DNA of 64,000 bases, from positions 219,068 through 283,067 of the forward strand of contig NZ_JBHSSW010000028.1 of assembly GCF_042659465.1 (NCBI RefSeq), in the 5' to 3' direction. Made by a program: the position numbers and the translations under genes. This document shows positions 60,341 to 64,000 of this stretch, one piece after another. Under the pieces are notes generated by a model. That model saw nothing but the letters and a program-made list of their open reading frames with translations. It was not told the origin of the DNA and did not search any database. Numbering within the stretch: position 1 is the first letter of the stretch; each line of letters begins with the position of its first letter. Origin of the DNA: Ponticaulis profundi (GTDB lineage Bacteria; Pseudomonadota; Alphaproteobacteria; Caulobacterales; Hyphomonadaceae).

Positions 60341-63300
60341 ATGCAGGCAGATCGGCGCGTGGAGTACTCCACGCTGCCGCTGCTGGCTGTTGGTCGGGGG
60401 AAGACAATCATGGATCGGCGCGAGGACTATTTTTCTTCTTTTGGCGAGGACGTTGAGGGAGAGGCGCATCGGTCGTCGGGGCCGGAAAGCTCGGTGACGA
60501 GGGATGTTCCGCGCAACGATGCTGCAGCGGAGGCCTATACAGCATTTCAGTCTGAAACTGACGGAGATGGCATATCTGCATCTCCGCTAAGGATTACCCC
60601 CGATCCGGCGAATGTTGTCGAATTGCCCGAGGAATCGGTCATCGTGGCAGCAGAAATTGCGGGAGATGACCTGCTTCTTGATTTGCAGGATGGGACGCAG
60701 TTTCTCATCCTTGGGGGAGCTGTTCAATTACCTGTCATCCTGATCGGAGCTGAATATCTTCCGCAAAGTGTGCTTCTCAATCTGCTCCAGGTGAATGAAG
60801 ATCAGGGCGCGCAATCCTCAGGTCAAAATCGATTTGAAAGTGATCAGGGAGGCGGCAATAACTTCTACCGGGACCGGCCGGATTCCGAGCTATGGGATGG
60901 TGATCCAGATAAAGTCTCGCTTCTGCAGGACGAGGGGGAGCGTTCCGGCGATGGCTTAGGCGAGCGGGACGACGAAGTCGGTGTCATGACTGACCCGGTT
61001 GCTGCTCGCGATGCATTCGAGGGTTTGGAAGATTCGACAATCTCCGGAAATGTGCTTGAAGACAACGGGTTTGGTGCAGACGCGGATGAGGATGGTGATA
61101 GTCTCAGCGTCTTGTCGGGAACGTTTTTAACCGCTGAGGGCGGGTCGGTTACGCTCTCGGCGAGTGGCGATTTTACATACACGCCGCCAGCCGACTATCA
61201 TGGGATCGATAGTTTCTCTTACACAGTCACTGATGGCCGTTCGGTAGACACAGCGACGGTGACGCTCACGGTCACGCCGGTGAATGATGCACCGGTCGGT
61301 ACGGATGGCTCGGTTTCTGGTGCCGAAGACAGTGTCATCGCTGGCACGATCACCGCGACTGATATGGATGGTGATACCCTCACCTATACCATCGCATCTG
61401 GACCGGCGAACGGTTCGGTCGCGCTTTCGGGCAGCGGCTACACCTATACGCCAGCATCCGACTTCAACGGCACGGACAGCTTCGATGTCCTGATCGATGA
61501 TGGCAATGGTGGCACGGATACCGTCACGATCGAGGTGACGGTCACGCCTGTGAACGATGCGCCGGTTGGTGTGGCTGACAGCTATGCGGTCGATGAAGAC
61601 GGCACGCTGACCGTTGATGCGACGAACGGTGTTCTGGCGAATGATACCGATGTCGAAGGCGATACGCTCACAGCCAGCCTGGTGACATATGTCTCCAACG
61701 GCACGCTCACCTTCAATGCGGATGGCTCCTTCACCTACGTTCCGGATGCCAACTTCAATGGGAGCGACAGCTTCACCTATCGGGTGAATGACGGCACAGA
61801 AGATGGCAACACCGTCACGGTGACACTCAATGTGGGTGCGGTGAATGACGCGCCAGTGGCGACCTCTGACAGCTTCACTGTGGATGAGGATTCTGGCGCA
61901 ACAACACTCAATCTTTTGGCAAACGACACCGATATCGAAGGCGATGCGATCACCATCACCTCGGTGACCCAGCCTGTGGGCGGTACAGTCGTTATCACCA
62001 ATGGTGGCGCCGATGTGAGCTTCACGCCGGATGCGGATTTTAACGGCACGACGAGCTTTACCTATACGGTCAACGGCGGCGACACAGCGACGGTGACGCT
62101 AACGGTGACGCCGGTGAACGATGCGCCGGTTGGTACGGACGGCTCTGCTTCTGGTGCTGAAGACAGTGTCATCACTGGCACCATCTCAGCGACGGACATG
62201 GATGGCGATACGCTGAGCTATACGCTCGCGGCTGGCCCGACGAATGGCTCTGTCACGCTGACGGGGAATGGCTATACCTATAGGCCAGCTGCCGACTTCA
62301 ACGGGACAGACAGCTTTGATGTTCTGATCGATGACGGCAATGGTGGGACAGATACCGTCACGATCGAGGTGACGGTGACACCGGTGAACGACGCACCGGT
62401 TGGTACGGATGGCTCTGCTTCTGGTGCTGAAGACAGTGTCATCACTGGCGCCATCTCTGCGACCGACATGGACGGCGACACCCTCAGCTATACGCTGGCT
62501 TCTGGTCCGACGAACGGCTCTGTCACGCTGACTGGGAATGGCTACGCCTATACGCCATCTGCGGACTTCAACGGGACGGACAGCTTTGATGTCCTGATCG
62601 ATGATGGCAATGGTGGGACAGATACTGTCACGATCGAGGTCACGGTCACGCCGGTGAATGATGCGCCGGTCGGTACGGATGGCTCGGCGTCTGGTGCGGA
62701 AGACAGTGTCATCACTGGCACGATCTCAGCGACGGACATGGACGGCGATACGCTGACCTATACGCTGGCCTCTGGTCCGGCGAATGGCTCTGTGACGCTG
62801 ACGGGGAGTGGCTATACCTATACGCCAGCGCCGAACTTCAATGGCACAGACAGCTTCGATGTCCTGATCGATGATGGCAATGGTGGGACAGACACCGTCA
62901 CGATCGAGGTCACGGTGACGCCGGTGAATGATGCGCCGGTGGGAGCGGACGGCTCGGCGTCTGGCGTGGAAGACAGTGTCATCACTGGCACCATCTCTGC
63001 GACGGACATGGACGGCGATACGCTGACCTACACGCTGGCCTCTGGTCCTGCGAATGGTTCTGTGACGCTGACGGGGAATGGCTACACCTATACGCCAGCG
63101 GCAGACTTCAACGGCACGGACAGCTTCGATGTCCTGATCGATGACGGCAATGGCGGCACGGATACCGTCACGATCGAGGTGACGGTCACGCCGGTGAATG
63201 ACGCACCGGTCGGTACGGATGGCTCGGCGTCTGGCGCTGAAGACAGTGTCATCACTGGCACGATCTCAGCGACGGACATGGACGGCGATACGCTGACCTA

Positions 63301-64000
63301 CACGCTGGCCTCTGGTCCGGCGAATGGCTCTGTGACGCTGACGGGGAATGGCTATACCTATACACCAGCGGCAGACTTCAACGGGACCGACAGCTTTGAT
63401 GTCCTGATCGATGACGGCAATGGCGGCACAGACACCGTCACGATTGATGTCACAGTTACGTCGGTGAATGACGCACCGGTTGGTGTCGCCGACAGCTATG
63501 GGGTCGATGAAGACGGCACGCTGACCGTCAATGCGACGAACGGTGTTCTGGCGAATGATACCGATGTCGAAGGCGATAGCCTGACGGCTGTCCTGGTCTC
63601 GGGCACGACGAATGGCTCGCTGAGCTTCAATGCGGATGGGTCTTTCACCTATACGCCGGATGCCAACTTCAATGGGACGGACAGCTTCACCTATCGGGTG
63701 AATGACGGCGCAGAAGATGGCAACACCGTCACGGTGACGCTGAATGTGGTCGCGGTGAATGACGCGCCGACCGCTGTTGCTGATGGCTTTACGGTCTCAG
63801 AAGACTCGGGTGCGACGACGCTGGATGTGCTCGCTAATGATTTCGACACCGAAGGCGATGCGATCACCATCACGTCGGTGACCCAGCCTGTGGGCGGTAC
63901 GGTGACCATCACCAATGGTGGCGCTGATGTGAGCTTCACGCCGGATGCGGATTTTAACGGCACGACGAGCTTTACCTATACGGTCAATGGCGGTGACACA
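60341..64000 (+). CDS. Giant repetitive adhesin-like protein, cadherin/VCBS-type repeats (3' truncated by window)
   Basis: The frame is open for 1,220 codons to the window edge. There is no N-terminal signal peptide, which fits type I secretion. An N-terminal module (about residues 80-150, with DDLLLDLQDGTQFLILGGAVQLPVILIGAEYLP split over two strands) resembles the opening of large alphaproteobacterial repeat proteins. An acidic linker follows, then roughly 90-residue Ca-binding-type repeats with TPVNDAPV borders and Y-TP-ADFNGTDSF cores, as in VCBS, cadherin-like and tandem-95 repeats. ATG 60341 has AGGGAAAGGG upstream; ATG 60410 with GGGGGAAG is an alternative start. Probable role: surface attachment or biofilm formation. 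Confidence 0.87.
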   Translation, partial: MQADRRVEYSTLPLLAVGRGKTIMDRREDYFSSFGEDVEGEAHRSSGPESSVTRDVPRNDAAAEAYTAFQSETDGDGISASPLRITPDPANVVELPEESVIVAAEIAGDDLLLDLQDGTQFLILGGAVQLPVILIGAEYLPQSVLLNLLQVNEDQGAQSSGQNRFESDQGGGNNFYRDRPDSELWDGDPDKVSLLQDEGERSGDGLGERDDEVGVMTDPVAARDAFEGLEDSTISGNVLEDNGFGADADEDGDSLSVLSGTFLTAEGGSVTLSASGDFTYTPPADYHGIDSFSYTVTDGRSVDTATVTLTVTPVNDAPVGTDGSVSGAEDSVIAGTITATDMDGDTLTYTIASGPANGSVALSGSGYTYTPASDFNGTDSFDVLIDDGNGGTDTVTIEVTVTPVNDAPVGVADSYAVDEDGTLTVDATNGVLANDTDVEGDTLTASLVTYVSNGTLTFNADGSFTYVPDANFNGSDSFTYRVNDGTEDGNTVTVTLNVGAVNDAPVATSDSFTVDEDSGATTLNLLANDTDIEGDAITITSVTQPVGGTVVITNGGADVSFTPDADFNGTTSFTYTVNGGDTATVTLTVTPVNDAPVGTDGSASGAEDSVITGTISATDMDGDTLSYTLAAGPTNGSVTLTGNGYTYRPAADFNGTDSFDVLIDDGNGGTDTVTIEVTVTPVNDAPVGTDGSASGAEDSVITGAISATDMDGDTLSYTLASGPTNGSVTLTGNGYAYTPSADFNGTDSFDVLIDDGNGGTDTVTIEVTVTPVNDAPVGTDGSASGAEDSVITGTISATDMDGDTLTYTLASGPANGSVTLTGSGYTYTPAPNFNGTDSFDVLIDDGNGGTDTVTIEVTVTPVNDAPVGADGSASGVEDSVITGTISATDMDGDTLTYTLASGPANGSVTLTGNGYTYTPAADFNGTDSFDVLIDDGNGGTDTVTIEVTVTPVNDAPVGTDGSASGAEDSVITGTISATDMDGDTLTYTLASGPANGSVTLTGNGYTYTPAADFNGTDSFDVLIDDGNGGTDTVTIDVTVTSVNDAPVGVADSYGVDEDGTLTVNATNGVLANDTDVEGDSLTAVLVSGTTNGSLSFNADGSFTYTPDANFNGTDSFTYRVNDGAEDGNTVTVTLNVVAVNDAPTAVADGFTVSEDSGATTLDVLANDFDTEGDAITITSVTQPVGGTVTITNGGADVSFTPDADFNGTTSFTYTVNGGDT
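60357..60374. repeat. 18-bp perfect palindrome near the adhesin start
   Basis: GCGTGGAGT followed directly by ACTCCACGC is a perfect palindrome. If translation begins at ATG 60410 it lies 35 bases upstream, in the leader, and could be an operator or hairpin. If it begins at ATG 60341 it is inside the gene. Confidence 0.6.
61283..61552 (+). repeat. Adhesin repeat, type A, copy 1 (270 bp)
   Basis: One 90-codon unit from NDAPVGTDGS to the next NDAP border. It is near-identical to the five tandem copies at 62117-63466, with a few silent or mild changes. Confidence 0.9.
61553..61843 (+). repeat. Adhesin repeat, type B, copy 1 (291 bp)
   Basis: A 97-codon unit with GVADSYAVDEDGTLTV and NGVLANDTDVEGD. 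A second copy lies at 63467-63757, exactly 1,914 bases downstream. Confidence 0.9.
61844..62116 (+). repeat. Adhesin repeat, type C, copy 1 (273 bp)
   Basis: A 91-codon unit with SFTVDEDSGATTLNLLANDTD-type sequence. A second copy starts at 63758, after the second B unit, and runs to the window edge. Confidence 0.9.
62117..63466 (+). repeat. Five tandem type A repeats (5 x 270 bp)
   Basis: Borders fall at 62117, 62387, 62657, 62927 and 63197, each exactly 270 bases. The units differ from each other at few positions and keep the reading frame. They encode GTDGSASGAEDSVITGTISA-type repeats. Confidence 0.92.
63467..64000 (+). repeat. Type B copy 2 and start of type C copy 2
   Basis: 63467-63757 is type B and 63758 onward is type C, so the order A-B-C seen at 61283-62116 recurs here. 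The C unit is cut by the window end. Confidence 0.9.

Noticed and set aside
62278..63279. Series of 63-67 codon minus-strand frames at 270-base spacing
   Set aside because: They are shadows of the adhesin repeats, repeated because the repeats are, and have no start signals of their own.
61283..64000. Regular repeats considered as a CRISPR array
   Set aside because: Units are 270-291 bases, coding and in frame, with no short repeat/spacer pattern.

Overview
The window looks like the chromosome of an alphaproteobacterium of the Hyphomonadaceae/Caulobacterales kind. This is inferred from the gene order (atpHAGD..C; rplU-rpmA-GNAT-obgE-proB-nadD-rsfS-rlmH-envC-ctpA), the L21 protein with an alphaproteobacterial C-terminal extension, and the richness in TonB-dependent receptors with ECF sigma/FecR pairs. 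No species is claimed.

Bases 1-16.9 kb are core genome. The ATP synthase F1 genes (atpH 3' end, atpA, atpG, atpD, atpC) run on the plus strand. The atpD reading frame carries an unusual Cys-rich N-terminal domain, and atpC is separated from atpD by a terminator and a lipoprotein gene that seems to be interrupted by an in-frame TGA. Minus-strand housekeeping genes follow: rppH, a YibQ-type polysaccharide deacetylase, ctpA, an EnvC-like factor, rlmH, rsfS, nadD, proB, obgE, a GNAT acetyltransferase, rpmA and rplU. proA is missing from its usual place between proB and nadD.

Bases 16.88-32.76 kb are a genomic island inserted in the 3' end of a tRNA-Ser(CGA) gene. A 22-bp direct repeat of the tRNA end marks both borders. 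It carries a tyrosine integrase, a five-gene overlapping restriction operon (hsdR, hsdS, a PD-(D/E)XK nuclease, a DUF262/HNH GmrSD-like protein, hsdM), a serine recombinase, a winged-helix regulator with a partner of unknown function, and a MORN/YwqK lipoprotein. An IS3-type transposase remnant lies just outside the right border.

Bases 33-58.9 kb are a nutrient-sensing region. A Tat-exported PhoD-like phosphatase is followed by three cell-surface-signalling modules. Module I is sigma-FecR-TonB receptor with STN domain-S9 peptidase. Module II, on the minus strand, is sigma-FecR-STN receptor-second receptor-GDPD lipoprotein. Module III is STN receptor-receptor-Tat-exported PLP enzyme (PvdN-like)-sigma-FecR. 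Each module pairs outer-membrane uptake and signalling with an exported enzyme, which suggests that the enzyme acts on the transported ligand or its precursor.

The last part holds a LysR regulator (58.98-59.91 kb) and the first 1,220 codons of a giant repetitive adhesin-like protein that runs off the end of the window. Its roughly 90-residue cadherin/VCBS-like repeats are almost identical at the DNA level and show a higher-order pattern.
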